Below are positions 31,230 to 38,322 of a stretch of 41,948 bases of DNA, in pieces (positions within the stretch are counted from its first letter, which is position 1; each line of letters opens with the position of its first letter). Source of the DNA: a virus; IMG/VR virus record IMGVR_UViG_3300044726_000067, positions 1-41,948 of that record. The stretch is one strand, 5' to 3'. The notes beneath the pieces were generated by a model. That model was given only the letters and a program-made list of their open reading frames with translations. It was not told where the DNA came from and made no database searches. Made by a program: the position numbers and the translations under genes.

Positions 31230-31585
31230 CAAACGGTGGCTATAGTTCAGAAGAGGATAAGAAGCAGAGCGATGACCCGCGTATTGTACAGTATAGGGAG
31301 GGGCTGCGGGCTATGGCGGAGATCCAGCAGGAGAAGGATATTCTCCAAAAGCAGCACGACGAGACGGTGACCCGGTGCAAGGGGACGCAGGTCGAGCTCG
31401 ACGCGCTGAACTTGGCCTACCAGCGCCTCCTGGGCGAGATCGAGCAGTACCGCCGGGAGCGTGACGAGGCGGTGACCAAGCAGGCCGAGACGGCGGCAAT
31501 CTTCTCGGCGGTGCTGGAGCTGATGATCAAGCACCGCCCGCCACAGCCGACCGAGGAAGTAAAGCAAAACCTCTCAGAGGTCTGA
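31217..31585 (+). CDS. Coiled-coil hypothetical protein
   Basis: 122 residues, ATG at 31217, overlapping the previous gene by 13 bases (GGAGCTGGCG upstream). Residues 20-95 form a long coiled coil (IVQYREGLRAMAEIQQEKDI, LQKQHDETVTRCKGTQVELD, IEQYRRERDEAVTKQAETAA). The chain is charged and has no membrane span. It is the last gene of the + strand early unit and is closed by a strong hairpin. It could pair with the membrane-anchored protein upstream. Confidence 0.75.
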   Translation: MQTITNGGYSSEEDKKQSDDPRIVQYREGLRAMAEIQQEKDILQKQHDETVTRCKGTQVELDALNLAYQRLLGEIEQYRRERDEAVTKQAETAAIFSAVLELMIKHRPPQPTEEVKQNLSEV

Positions 31586-31640
31586 CCGACCTCTGAGAGG
31601 TTGCACGGTGAACCGGTCTGGCGGCTTAGGCCGCCAGATC
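31568..31640. terminator. Terminator hairpins between converging units
   Basis: A perfect 15-base stem, AACCTCTCAGAGGTC (31568-31582) with GACCTCTGAGAGGTT (31588-31602), ends the + strand unit. A second stem, GGTCTGGCGGC (31615-31625) with GCCGCCAGATC (31630-31640), lies at the stop of the - strand gene at 31626. The two units run into each other here, so the pair probably serves both directions. Confidence 0.82.
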
Positions 31641-31916
31641 CTTGCCGGACCGGGCCGCCACCCGCAGGGTGCGGACCGGCGTCACCACGGTGTGCGCCTG
31701 CACAAACTGCCGGCTGAGGTGCTCGCGGACGGCGTCCATGTCGAGCGTCTCGCGGGTGCTCTCGGACACCGAGAGCCGGAACCGCTCGCCCTCGTAGGCG
31801 CCGGGGCCGAGGTCGGCGAGCGCCGCCTTCAGCGCCTTCTCCGCGATCGCCAGTTCGGCGACCCGCGCCTTCAGGATCCCGTAGTCGTCGATCAGCTTCT
31901 GTAGGTTGGTGGTCAT
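31626..31916 (-). CDS. Conserved small helical phage protein
   Basis: 96 residues, ATG at 31916 with the leader core GTAACAACGGAGCAACGACC. N-terminal coiled coil (LQKLIDDYGILKARVAELAI), then GAYEGERFRLSVSESTRETL and DMDAVREHLSRQFVQAHTVV. The pattern Y-E-G-x-x-(F/Y)-R-x-(S/T)-V-S-x-S-x-R-x-T-L-D is familiar from small proteins in phages and plasmids. Its function is unknown. It is the last gene of the three-gene - strand unit. Confidence 0.75.
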   Translation of the reverse strand: MTTNLQKLIDDYGILKARVAELAIAEKALKAALADLGPGAYEGERFRLSVSESTRETLDMDAVREHLSRQFVQAHTVVTPVRTLRVAARSGKDLAA

Positions 31917-31932
31917 GGTCGTTGCTCCGTTG

Positions 31933-32073
31933 TTACCAAAGCCAAATAAGGACAGTTACGATTGCGTTCGTGGTGATCACGTCCATCACCTGACCGCGCA
32001 GGGCCTGCGCGATCGAGAGGGCGCCTAGCCCCCCGATCGACGCCAGGAATATGAGGTCGATTGCGAGGGCCAT
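31933..32073 (-). CDS. Small membrane protein, 46 residues
   Basis: Starts at ATG 32073, overlapping the upstream stop (ATGA). It is almost entirely hydrophobic: ALAIDLIFLASIGGLGALSI, then a short loop, then TTNAIVTVLIWLW. Two membrane spans are likely. The longer frame to 32151 falls within the upstream gene. Small two-span proteins next to early regulators can act in superinfection exclusion; there is no direct proof here. Confidence 0.65.
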   Translation of the reverse strand: MALAIDLIFLASIGGLGALSIAQALRGQVMDVITTNAIVTVLIWLW

Positions 32074-32276
32074 CACGCGGCCTCCGGCGGGGGCACCGGG
32101 CTGGCTTCCCACTTGGCGAGGCGGGCGGCGCAACGGGCGCAGACGCGCCAAGCGCCGGATTTGAATTGCTCGCGGCTAACCGTGATGTGGGCGCGGCGGC
32201 TGCTGCAGACCGGCGGGGCGCCAGGGGCGCCGCGGGCCAGGTGTGCGATCGCTTGGTTGTTTACGTTGCTGGTCAT
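32073..32276 (-). CDS. Small Cys-containing protein (zinc-ribbon-like)
   Basis: 67 residues, ATG at 32276 with the leader CAACAACGGAGCAAGCAA. It has C24 and a later C-x-x-C (VCARCAARLAKW), in a setting like V-C-S-S-R-R-A-H-I-T-V-S that resembles short phage zinc-binding proteins. It is the first gene behind the strongest of the operator-promoters (32303-32331) and faces the HTH gene, an arrangement like an early switch. Confidence 0.7.
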   Translation of the reverse strand: MTSNVNNQAIAHLARGAPGAPPVCSSRRAHITVSREQFKSGAWRVCARCAARLAKWEASPVPPPEAA

Positions 32277-32302
32277 TTGCTTGCTCCGTTGTTGATGACC
32301 CT

Positions 32303-32331
32303 CATTTAGGACACGCTGTCCTACCTGTCAA
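32303..32331 (-). promoter_or_regulatory. Promoter with perfect operator palindrome in spacer
   Basis: On the - strand: TTGACA (32331-32326), 17-base spacer, TAAATG (32308-32303). The spacer holds the perfect palindrome TAGGACA-GCG-TGTCCTA (32323-32307). A repressor on this site would block polymerase directly. It drives the gene at 32276. Confidence 0.82.
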
Positions 32332-32338
32332 GGACAAA

Positions 32339-32367
32339 TTGACAGCGCGGACAGTCTGGCCCATATT
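32339..32367 (+). promoter_or_regulatory. Promoter for the HTH gene
   Basis: TTGACA (32339-32344), 17-base spacer, CATATT (32362-32367). The -35 lies eight bases from the -35 of the opposing promoter, so the two divergent promoters cannot both be filled easily. A GGACAG half site is in the spacer (32349-32354). Confidence 0.78.
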
Positions 32368-32395
32368 TGACCAATCCTGACCAACCCCTGACCAA
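32368..32395 (+). promoter_or_regulatory. Three phased TGACCAA repeats (operator candidate)
   Basis: TGACCAA stands at 32368-32374, 32378-32384 and 32389-32395, that is, at 10 and 11 base steps on the same helix face. They start right after the -10 of the HTH-gene promoter and end before its ribosome site, a proper place for an autoregulatory site. Confidence 0.7.
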
Positions 32396-32408
32396 AGCGG
32401 AGCCGTAA

Positions 32409-32663
32409 ATGACTGAAAACAATGAAGATTGGCAGATGCAGCGATCAATGTCGCCAAAGGCCTACGAACGCACAATCGACATCCTGGGGCTCAATCAGGC
32501 GTCCGCGGGACGCTATTTGGGCGTGTCGGCGCGCACGTCTCGCCGGTACGTCTCAGGCGACGCCGTAATCCCTGCCGTAACGGTCCTGTTTCTGCGATCG
32601 TGCATCGCCCACAAGGTCACGCCGGTGGTCCCAAAACTGAAGCGCGGCACGCGGCAGAACTAA
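32409..32663 (+). CDS. Small helix-turn-helix regulator
   Basis: 84 residues, ATG at 32409 behind GCGGAGCCGTAA. The core MSPKAYERTIDILGLNQASA, then GRYLGVSARTSRRYVSGDAV, is a clear XRE/Cro-like helix-turn-helix (helix two NQASAGRYLG, recognition helix around SARTSRRYVSG), followed by a C-terminal helix (IPAVTVLFLRSCIAHK). Phage and plasmid repressors or Cro-like proteins have this build. It has its own promoter with phased repeats in its leader and a hairpin at its end, so it is a separately controlled unit. It probably controls the switch between the - strand unit and itself. Confidence 0.85.
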   Translation: MTENNEDWQMQRSMSPKAYERTIDILGLNQASAGRYLGVSARTSRRYVSGDAVIPAVTVLFLRSCIAHKVTPVVPKLKRGTRQN

Positions 32664-32700
32664 TGGAGGAAACTCCGATTTTTTAGCGAGTTTCCTCCAT
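32663..32700 (+). terminator. Hairpin at the end of the HTH gene
   Basis: A perfect 13-base stem, ATGGAGGAAACTC (32663-32675) with GAGTTTCCTCCAT (32688-32700), around a T-rich loop. It starts at the stop codon of the HTH gene. No T run follows, but position and strength suggest that it separates the regulator gene from the late region. Confidence 0.7.
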
Positions 32701-32722
32701 ACCCCCTAAACCTAGGTCCACC

Positions 32723-32752
32723 TTGACGTTGCAACGCTAGGGCGCGCATAAA
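32723..32752 (+). promoter_or_regulatory. Late-region promoter candidate
   Basis: TTGACG (32723-32728), 18-base spacer, CATAAA (32747-32752), about 50 bases ahead of the first gene of the long + strand late region. No other good promoter-like sequence is apparent ahead of the terminase genes. Confidence 0.5.
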
Positions 32753-32802
32753 CTCCAGGTTCGGAGCATGCGCGCCCTTTGCGTGCGCGCGGGGCTGCTC
32801 GA

Positions 32803-32997
32803 ATGGCAAATATGAAAATAATCAGCATGTACTCGGCCAGCGAGGCCGAGTTGCGTGCTGATACCCGCGCCGAACTGCGCGAGGTCGCAGCGATGTTGAG
32901 CCTACAAATCAATGAGTTGATCGAGATTGCGCAGCGGCTGCGCGTCGATGTCGATCGGCTGATGCAGGAGGGGGGTACCCCAAAGCTAAATGGCTAA
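32803..32997 (+). CDS. Small helical protein at the head of the late operon
   Basis: 64 residues from ATG 32803; ATG 32812 and GTG 32779 are other options, and none has a strong ribosome site. The chain is helical: SEAELRADTRAELREVAAML, SLQINELIEIAQRLRVDVDR, LMQEGG. Its stop overlaps the next start (ATGGCTAA). It might be a small regulator or part of the packaging system. It is not recognised. Confidence 0.6.
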   Translation: MANMKIISMYSASEAELRADTRAELREVAAMLSLQINELIEIAQRLRVDVDRLMQEGGTPKLNG

Positions 32998-33235
32998 AAC
33001 GCAAGCAGATTTGCGCTCGCTCTGTCGGGCCTTCACTGAGAGCACGGTGCGAACCGTGACAGGGATCGCAGAGAACAGTCTCGACGAGGACACGCGGCTG
33101 CGCGCGATCACCATGCTGTGGGAACGCGGCTGGGGTCGACCGGCGCAACCACACACCGGCGCTGATGGTGAGAGCGACATCCGCATCACCATCCGACAAA
33201 TCATGGAAGGCAGCACAAAGAAGGAAACAAAATGA
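32990..33235 (+). CDS. Small protein upstream of terminase (small terminase candidate)
   Basis: 81 residues, ATG at 32990. The pattern TVTGIAENSLDEDTRLRAIT, then MLWERGWGRPAQPHTG and DIRITIRQIMEG, is known from short proteins coded near the terminase in alphaproteobacterial phages and prophages. The A-I-x-x-L-x-(E/D)-R-G-W-G-(R/K)-P segment is the mark. Small terminase subunits are helical DNA-binding proteins of about this or larger size, so this or the 94-residue protein at 35717 could fill that job. No proof is seen. Confidence 0.75.
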   Translation: MAKTQADLRSLCRAFTESTVRTVTGIAENSLDEDTRLRAITMLWERGWGRPAQPHTGADGESDIRITIRQIMEGSTKKETK

Positions 33236-33489
33236 GCGAGAAGTTTCCACAGCCCTGGCAGATCATTCACTGCGGTCCCGGCGCCTTTGTCGTGCTCGAC
33301 GCTAACGATCGTCGACTGTTCTGCATCCAGGCCGATGAAGGCGACGGCGTTGTTGCAGACGGCGAGGACGACGAAGATCTCGTTCCGCCAACCGTGCTGT
33401 ACTGGAGCGATGACGCGACCGACGACGACGCGCTGATGAGCTTCGTCGCTCGCCGGCTCATCACCAAAGTGAAGGCGCCAGTCAGGTGA
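33232..33489 (+). CDS. Hypothetical acidic protein
   Basis: 85 residues, ATG overlapping the previous stop (ATGA). Segments: PWQIIHCGPGAFVVLDANDR, RLFCIQADEGDGV, then an acidic part (DGEDDEDLVPP) and DDDALMSFVARRLI. A beta-sheet plus final helix is likely. It stands in the compact row of small genes before terminase. Function unknown. Confidence 0.75.
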   Translation: MSEKFPQPWQIIHCGPGAFVVLDANDRRLFCIQADEGDGVVADGEDDEDLVPPTVLYWSDDATDDDALMSFVARRLITKVKAPVR

Positions 33490-33578
33490 CGCTGCAACTG
33501 TGGATGATGCTGTCGTTCGTTGCGGGCTTCATCGCATGCATCGCAACGATCGTGCTCCTCGCGCGTCCGAGGTACTGA
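33486..33578 (+). CDS. 30-residue membrane micropeptide
   Basis: Starts at GTG 33486 inside the previous stop (GTGA) and stops at 33576-33578, where the next ATG overlaps (TGATG). The product LQLWMMLSFVAGFIACIATI, then VLLARPRY, is one membrane span with a short basic tail. The double overlap with genes on both sides argues for a translated gene, since the row has no gap without it. Confidence 0.6.
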   Translation: MTLQLWMMLSFVAGFIACIATIVLLARPRY

Positions 33579-33733
33579 TGCGACGGTGGCCGCTGATCAG
33601 GCATGTCCGATATTTTTACGCGCGCTGGCGCGTCAATCAGCACTACGCCATGTGGGGCAGCGTTGGCGCGTTGCCGGTTCACGCTGACAAGGATTACGAA
33701 GTGCTCGACGCGATCTGGCGAGGCGAGCGATGA
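33578..33733 (+). CDS. Small conserved phage protein, 51 residues
   Basis: ATG at 33578, coupled to both neighbours (TGATG before, ATGA after). The sequence RRWPLIRHVRYFYARWRVNQ, then HYAMWGSVGALPVHADKDYE and LDAIWRGE, is a pattern I know from short proteins coded directly before terminase in rhizobial and related phages. It is basic and aromatic and may be a small packaging partner. An in-frame extension upstream to 33500 has no good start. Confidence 0.75.
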   Translation: MRRWPLIRHVRYFYARWRVNQHYAMWGSVGALPVHADKDYEVLDAIWRGER

Positions 33734-35094
33734 TCGACATCACGCTGCCTCACAACGGATGGACGCCGCGGCCGCATCAGCTGGCGCTGTGGAAGTATCT
33801 GCAAGCCGGCGGTAAGCGCGCGATCGCGATCTGGCACCGGCGCGCCGGCAAAGACGAGGTCGCGCTGCATCACACCGCAGTTGCGGCGGTGAAGCGTGTC
33901 GCCTCGTACTGGCATTGCCTGCCTGAGTTTGAGCAGGCCAGAAAAGCCATATGGAGTGCGGTCAATGCGCATACCGGGAAGAGACGCATCGAGGAGTGTT
34001 TCCCTCCAGATTTCATCGAGAGCGTCAACGAAGGGTCCATGTTTATCCGCTTCAAAAACGGAAGCACGTTCCAATGCATTGGCAGTGACCGCTACGACGC
34101 CACAGTCGGTGCAGGTGTCGCAGGAATTGTGTACTCCGAGTACAGCCTCGCGAACCCTTCAGCGTGGGCATATCACCGGCCAATGGTCGAAGAGAACCAA
34201 GGCTGGGTGGCGTTCATCACTACTCCCAGAGGACGCAATCACGCATTTTCACTTTTCAACTACGCCCAACAATCTCCCGAGTGGTTCGCCGAGCTCCTCA
34301 CCGTCAAGGACACTGGTGCCCTATCAGACGCGGCTCTTGACGAAACGCTGAGGGAGTACACCGCGCTGTACGGCGCGGACGCTGGCGAGGCCAGCTTCCT
34401 GCAAGAATACATGTGCTCGTTCACGGCCGCGGTGCTGGGCGCGTTCTATGCGCGCGAGATGGCAGACGTGCGCAGGGAAGAGCGCATCGCGCCGATCGAG
34501 CCCTTACCCGGCGAGCCCGTGCATCGTGCCTGGGACATTGGCACGCGCGACGACACCTGCATCTGGTGGTTCAGTGTGCGCGGCGGACAGGTCTACATCT
34601 ACGACGTGCTGGCGACGTCAGGCGTTGGCGTCGAGTGGTATCGCGACGAGATCGATCGCCGCGAGACCGATCGCGGCTGGGTGCATGGCGACGACTGGGT
34701 GCCGCAAGATGCCAAGGTTCTGGAGTGGGGATCGGGACGCACTCGTGTCGAGACTATGCAGAGCCTGGGTCTGCATCCGCGGCTGGCTCCTGCGGCCTCG
34801 TTCAACGACGGCATCAACGCCGCCAGACGCACGCTCCCGCTCTGCGTATTTCATCCGCGCTGCGAAGAGGTCGGATTGGCGGCGCTCGAACAATACAGAA
34901 GGGAATGGGACGATGAAAAGAAAGCGTTCCGCGCGAGCCACGTTCACGATTGGACGTCGCACCCGGCGGACGCGTTTCGGTACTTGGCGCTGAGCTGGAT
35001 ACGCGCGCCGTTGCGTGTGGTCGAGCCGCCAGCGCAGGAGGGCTGGCACATCCCGCCACCGCCCGAGCGTCGACGGGGAGGCATCCGGCTATGA
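33730..35094 (+). CDS. terL: Terminase large subunit
   Basis: 454 residues, ATG overlapping the previous stop. It is the packaging motor and nuclease. The N-terminal ATPase has a terminase-type Walker A, HRRAGKD (K41), and Walker B GIVYSE (E137), followed by the coupling motif FITTPRGRNH. The C-terminal RNase H-like nuclease starts with RAWDIGTRDD (D269) and ends with HDWTSHPADAFRYLAL (D414). The length is typical for phage large terminases. It comes before the portal gene, as usual. Packaging type (headful or site-specific) cannot be told from this sequence alone, though the closed contig fits a circularly permuted or short-repeat genome. Confidence 0.95.
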   Translation: MIDITLPHNGWTPRPHQLALWKYLQAGGKRAIAIWHRRAGKDEVALHHTAVAAVKRVASYWHCLPEFEQARKAIWSAVNAHTGKRRIEECFPPDFIESVNEGSMFIRFKNGSTFQCIGSDRYDATVGAGVAGIVYSEYSLANPSAWAYHRPMVEENQGWVAFITTPRGRNHAFSLFNYAQQSPEWFAELLTVKDTGALSDAALDETLREYTALYGADAGEASFLQEYMCSFTAAVLGAFYAREMADVRREERIAPIEPLPGEPVHRAWDIGTRDDTCIWWFSVRGGQVYIYDVLATSGVGVEWYRDEIDRRETDRGWVHGDDWVPQDAKVLEWGSGRTRVETMQSLGLHPRLAPAASFNDGINAARRTLPLCVFHPRCEEVGLAALEQYRREWDDEKKAFRASHVHDWTSHPADAFRYLALSWIRAPLRVVEPPAQEGWHIPPPPERRRGGIRL

Positions 35095-35375
35095 AGCAGT
35101 ACAAGAAGCGCGCGGCCCGGCGCATCGTGCGCAAGTCACGCAAGGTGTTGTCCAAGCTGGATGTGAGCTGGGACGAGGCTGTATCGACGCTGGCTGCCGC
35201 CATGGTCGAGGCGATCTGGCACGAGGGCGGCGACCGCGACGACGCCAGGGCTACCGCCGACATTGTCCACTACATGGTCTGCGCCGGGCTCGACGTCTGG
35301 TATGACGCCGAGGACAAGAACAAGCTGCCGAACGTGGTGCAGTTTCGGCGCAAAAAGAAGTATTTCCGATCATGA
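35091..35375 (+). CDS. Small basic hypothetical protein
   Basis: 94 residues from ATG 35091, overlapping terminase stop (ATGA). The N-terminus is highly basic (KQYKKRAARRIVRKSRKVL), the centre helical (AVSTLAAAMVEAIWHEGGDR, then HYMVCAGLDVWYDAE), and the end basic again (RRKKKYFRS). It could bind nucleic acid. The gene lies in the operon between terminase and portal. No family is recognised. Confidence 0.75.
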   Translation: MKQYKKRAARRIVRKSRKVLSKLDVSWDEAVSTLAAAMVEAIWHEGGDRDDARATADIVHYMVCAGLDVWYDAEDKNKLPNVVQFRRKKKYFRS

Positions 35376-35692
35376 GCATGCAATCGTCATCACAGCGGGA
35401 CGCGATCGTCGAGGCGTTGATGGCGATCCGCAAGCCTGACCCTGAGTTCAACTACACCATGATGCAGAACTGGCTGCGCACGAACCCTGAAGGGTTCGAG
35501 GGCTACGCCGAGGGGCAGCCAATGCCGAGCAACCGGCTGGGCCCGTTCGCGGCGCCGGGCGCGACACAACGCTACATCGACAGCCTGACCAACGCGCCGT
35601 TCTCCGACCAGCAGATCATCGAGCGAGATCCACACGCCGCTGGCGAGAACTGGATACCGTTCAGCGCGGAGGTAGGGGCCGGCTATGAGTAG
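35372..35692 (+). CDS. Hypothetical protein between terminase and portal
   Basis: 106 residues, ATG overlapping the previous stop (ATGA). Polar chain with segments ALMAIRKPDPEFNYTMMQNW, LRTNPEGFEGYAEGQPMP and PFSDQQIIERDPHAAGENWI. It begins with a small helix and is otherwise poorly structured. It may be a virion-associated or packaging helper protein. No domain is known. Confidence 0.75.
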   Translation: MSMQSSSQRDAIVEALMAIRKPDPEFNYTMMQNWLRTNPEGFEGYAEGQPMPSNRLGPFAAPGATQRYIDSLTNAPFSDQQIIERDPHAAGENWIPFSAEVGAGYE

Positions 35693-35716
35693 GCTCAAAC
35701 TGGAAAGGTTGCGACG

Positions 35717-36001
35717 ATGACGATCAAGCGTGCCGAGCCCAAGACCGCACTGACGTTCGAGGAAGAGATCACCGCGGCATTCATGCATTACGTTCGCGGC
35801 ATCGCGCAGCAGGACATCGCCATCATGATGGGCGGCGTCAACGGCGGCCGCGTCAATGAAGCCTGCCTCGCCATCAAGGGCGCGCTCGCCGCCAACCGGC
35901 GCAAGGTGCGAACCGAATACCGTGTCGAGCGGTCACACCGGCCTACGGCCGAACACGTTGCGGAGATGCTGGCGCTGAACGGGGACGCACCAAATGGCTG
36001 A
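35717..36001 (+). CDS. Helix-turn-helix-like protein before portal (small terminase candidate)
   Basis: 94 residues, ATG at 35717, with AAAGG upstream. The segment AAFMHYVRGIAQQDIAIMMG, then GVNGGRVNEACLAIKGAL, reads like a helix-turn-helix (helix, Q-Q-D-I-A as first helix of the motif, N-G-G-R-V-N-E-A as the second). The same Q-x-D-(I/L)-A-x-x-x-x-V-N-x-G-R-V-x-E-A pattern occurs in short DNA-binding-like proteins near terminase in many phages. A DNA-binding small terminase or late regulator would suit. Stop overlaps the portal start. Confidence 0.75.
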   Translation: MTIKRAEPKTALTFEEEITAAFMHYVRGIAQQDIAIMMGGVNGGRVNEACLAIKGALAANRRKVRTEYRVERSHRPTAEHVAEMLALNGDAPNG

Positions 36002-38321
36002 TCCAACGCCCGGCAAGCCGGTTGAGAACGACATCCGCCACGACGATCTGGAGTTCAATCCGGCGCTGGAGCCGCGCAAGTCGAAGGCGTGGCTGAACAT
36101 GTTGCAGGAGAGCGAAGACGCGTTCCAGCCGTGGAACGATCACTGCGACCGCATCGACAAGCAGTTCGCCAACCTGGAGCGGCTGTCGATGATGGCGCGC
36201 GACAAAGAGTTCCAGATGTTCTGGGCCAACGTCGAAGTGATCAGGCCGGCAATCCTGGCGAAGCCGCCGCGGCCGGTGGTGGTGACGAAGTTCAAGGACC
36301 GTCGCCCGGTCTATCAGGCCGCGGCCGAGGTGATGGAGCGATGCACCACGGTGGCGTTCGACATCGCGCGCATCGAGGATCTGATGCTGCTGGTGCGTGA
36401 CGATCTGGTGATGGCATCACGCGGTGTTGCGTGGTGCCGCTACGAGAGCGCCCGCGGCGACAGCTACTACGAGCACGAGAAGGTCTGCATCGACTTCAAG
36501 CAGCGTCGCGACTTCCTGCACAGCATCTCGCGATCGTGGCCCGAGGTCACCTGGGTCGCGGCCGCGAGCTACCTGACGCGCGCGCAGGCGCGTAAGCGGT
36601 TCCGCAAGCACTCAGGCGACGCCTACCAGGACGCCGAGTACAAGGTCGACAAGGACAGCAAAGAGATCGGCGGCGCCGACAGTCGCGAGCGCGCAAAATT
36701 CTGGGAGATCTGGTCGAAGACCGAACGCCGCGTGGTGTGGGTCGCGCAGGGCTGCGAGAAGATCCTCGATGAGGACGAGCCGCACCTCGACCTCGAATGC
36801 TTTTTCCCGTGTCCCAAGCCGGCCTACGGCGTGGTGCAGCGCGGCTCGCTGGTGCCGGTGCCGGACGTGTTGCAGTATCGCGACCAGCTGGAGGAGCTGA
36901 ACCTGCTGACCAGCCGCATCCACGCGCTGTCAGACGCGCTGGAGGTCAAAGGGTTCTACCCAAGCGGCGGCGCTGAGCTCGCATCCGCGATCGAGACCGC
37001 GATCAAGACCAAGACGCCCGGCCGCATGCTGATACCGATCGCAAATTGGGCCGCCTTCGGCGGCACCAAGGAAGTGATCGTGTGGATACCGATCGAGGCG
37101 ATCGCGCAGACCATCACCGCGCTGGTGGCGCTGCGAAAACAAATCATTGAAGACATTTATCAGATCATGGGGCTGTCCGACATCATGCGCGGCGCCAGCG
37201 ATGCGCGCGAGACGCTGGGTGCGCAGCAGCTGAAGAGCCAGTTCGGGTCGAGCCGCATCCGTGACAAGCAGACCGAGATGGTTCGCATGTCGAAGGATCT
37301 GGTCGGCATCACCGCCGAGATCATCTGCCAGAGCTACAGCCCGGTTACCATCATCGAGATGAGCCAGACGCAGCTGCCGACGCAGGCGATGCGTGACAAG
37401 CAGATCCAGCAGTTGCAGATGCAACTCGGCAACCAGCAGCTCGCGATGCAAAAACTACAACAGCTGCCGCAGGCGCAGCAGATGGCGCAGCAGAACCCGC
37501 AGCAGGCACAGGAGCTGATGCAGAAGGGCCAGCAGCTGCTGCAACACGGCCAGGACGCGATCAAGAAGATCCTGGCCAAGCCAACGATCGAGCAGGTGCT
37601 GACGCTGTTCGAGAACACCCGCGCCAAGTCATTCATCTTCGACATCGAGACCGACAGCACGATCATGATCGACGAGAACGCGGAGAAGCAACGCCGCGGC
37701 GAGTATCTCGCGGCATTGTCGGCGCTGCTACCGCAGCTGGCTCAGATGCTGGCGGCCGAGCCCAAGGCCGCGGAGTTCTGCGGCGAGCTCTTGAAGTTCG
37801 CCACCGCGCCGTTCCGTGCCGGCCGCCAGTTCGAAGGCGCGATCGACGAGCTGGTCGAGAACATGAAGCAGAAGGCCGACCAGCCCAAGCCAGACGATCC
37901 GATCACCGCGCAGAACAAGGCCGCGATGCAGATCGAGACCATGAAGAACGATCGCGCCAAGGAGCGCGACAAGGCGGAGATGGCGCTGAAGGCTACCGAG
38001 CTGAAGCAGCGTGACGAACACGAGAAGCTAAAGATCTCCAGCCAGGAGCGCATCAAGGCCGCCGAGCTGCGGGCGAAGCAGCAGGACGACGAGGCGCGTG
38101 CGCAGCTGACCAACAGCAAGGCGATGCAGCAACGCGAGAAGCATCAGGCTGACATGTTCGGCAAGGACCAGGACATCCAGGTCGCGCAGCAGAAGGCCGA
38201 GATCGCCCGGCAGGCGGCCGAGGACCGCAGGATGGACATGGCGGCGCGGCAGAGCGAGCGCCTCGCCGCGCAGCAGTTCAAGCAGTCGCAGCAGGTGACG
38301 CCGTACTTCGGAGGGCACTGA
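35994..38321 (+). CDS. Portal protein
   Basis: 775 residues, ATG 35994 overlapping the upstream gene. Twelve copies form the ring for DNA entry. N-terminal and central parts have the P22 gp1-like build: WANVEVIRPAILAKPPRPVV, DLVMASRGVAWCRYESARGD, AKFWEIWSKTERRVVWVAQG, QYRDQLEELNLLTSRIHALS (wing and stem), then RKQIIEDIYQIMGLSDIMRG and ETLGAQQLKSQFGSSRIRDK. Past residue 460 the chain is Gln-rich and helical to the end, with strong coiled coil (DKAEMALKATELKQRDEHEK). This very long C-terminal part would make a barrel inside the head, as in P22. The size is like P22 portal (725 residues). Confidence 0.95.
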   Translation: MADPTPGKPVENDIRHDDLEFNPALEPRKSKAWLNMLQESEDAFQPWNDHCDRIDKQFANLERLSMMARDKEFQMFWANVEVIRPAILAKPPRPVVVTKFKDRRPVYQAAAEVMERCTTVAFDIARIEDLMLLVRDDLVMASRGVAWCRYESARGDSYYEHEKVCIDFKQRRDFLHSISRSWPEVTWVAAASYLTRAQARKRFRKHSGDAYQDAEYKVDKDSKEIGGADSRERAKFWEIWSKTERRVVWVAQGCEKILDEDEPHLDLECFFPCPKPAYGVVQRGSLVPVPDVLQYRDQLEELNLLTSRIHALSDALEVKGFYPSGGAELASAIETAIKTKTPGRMLIPIANWAAFGGTKEVIVWIPIEAIAQTITALVALRKQIIEDIYQIMGLSDIMRGASDARETLGAQQLKSQFGSSRIRDKQTEMVRMSKDLVGITAEIICQSYSPVTIIEMSQTQLPTQAMRDKQIQQLQMQLGNQQLAMQKLQQLPQAQQMAQQNPQQAQELMQKGQQLLQHGQDAIKKILAKPTIEQVLTLFENTRAKSFIFDIETDSTIMIDENAEKQRRGEYLAALSALLPQLAQMLAAEPKAAEFCGELLKFATAPFRAGRQFEGAIDELVENMKQKADQPKPDDPITAQNKAAMQIETMKNDRAKERDKAEMALKATELKQRDEHEKLKISSQERIKAAELRAKQQDDEARAQLTNSKAMQQREKHQADMFGKDQDIQVAQQKAEIARQAAEDRRMDMAARQSERLAAQQFKQSQQVTPYFGGH

Positions 38322-38322
38322 C

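Noticed and set aside
31940-31965. GGACAG element near 31950 as another operator
   Set aside because: It has only one half site, lies inside the coding region of a small membrane protein gene and has no -35/-10 pair at the right distance.
35685-35720. 11-codon open frame ATGAGTAGG... ending at the start of the 94-residue gene
   Set aside because: It is coupled on both sides, but is too short to support as a gene. It may be just a leader.
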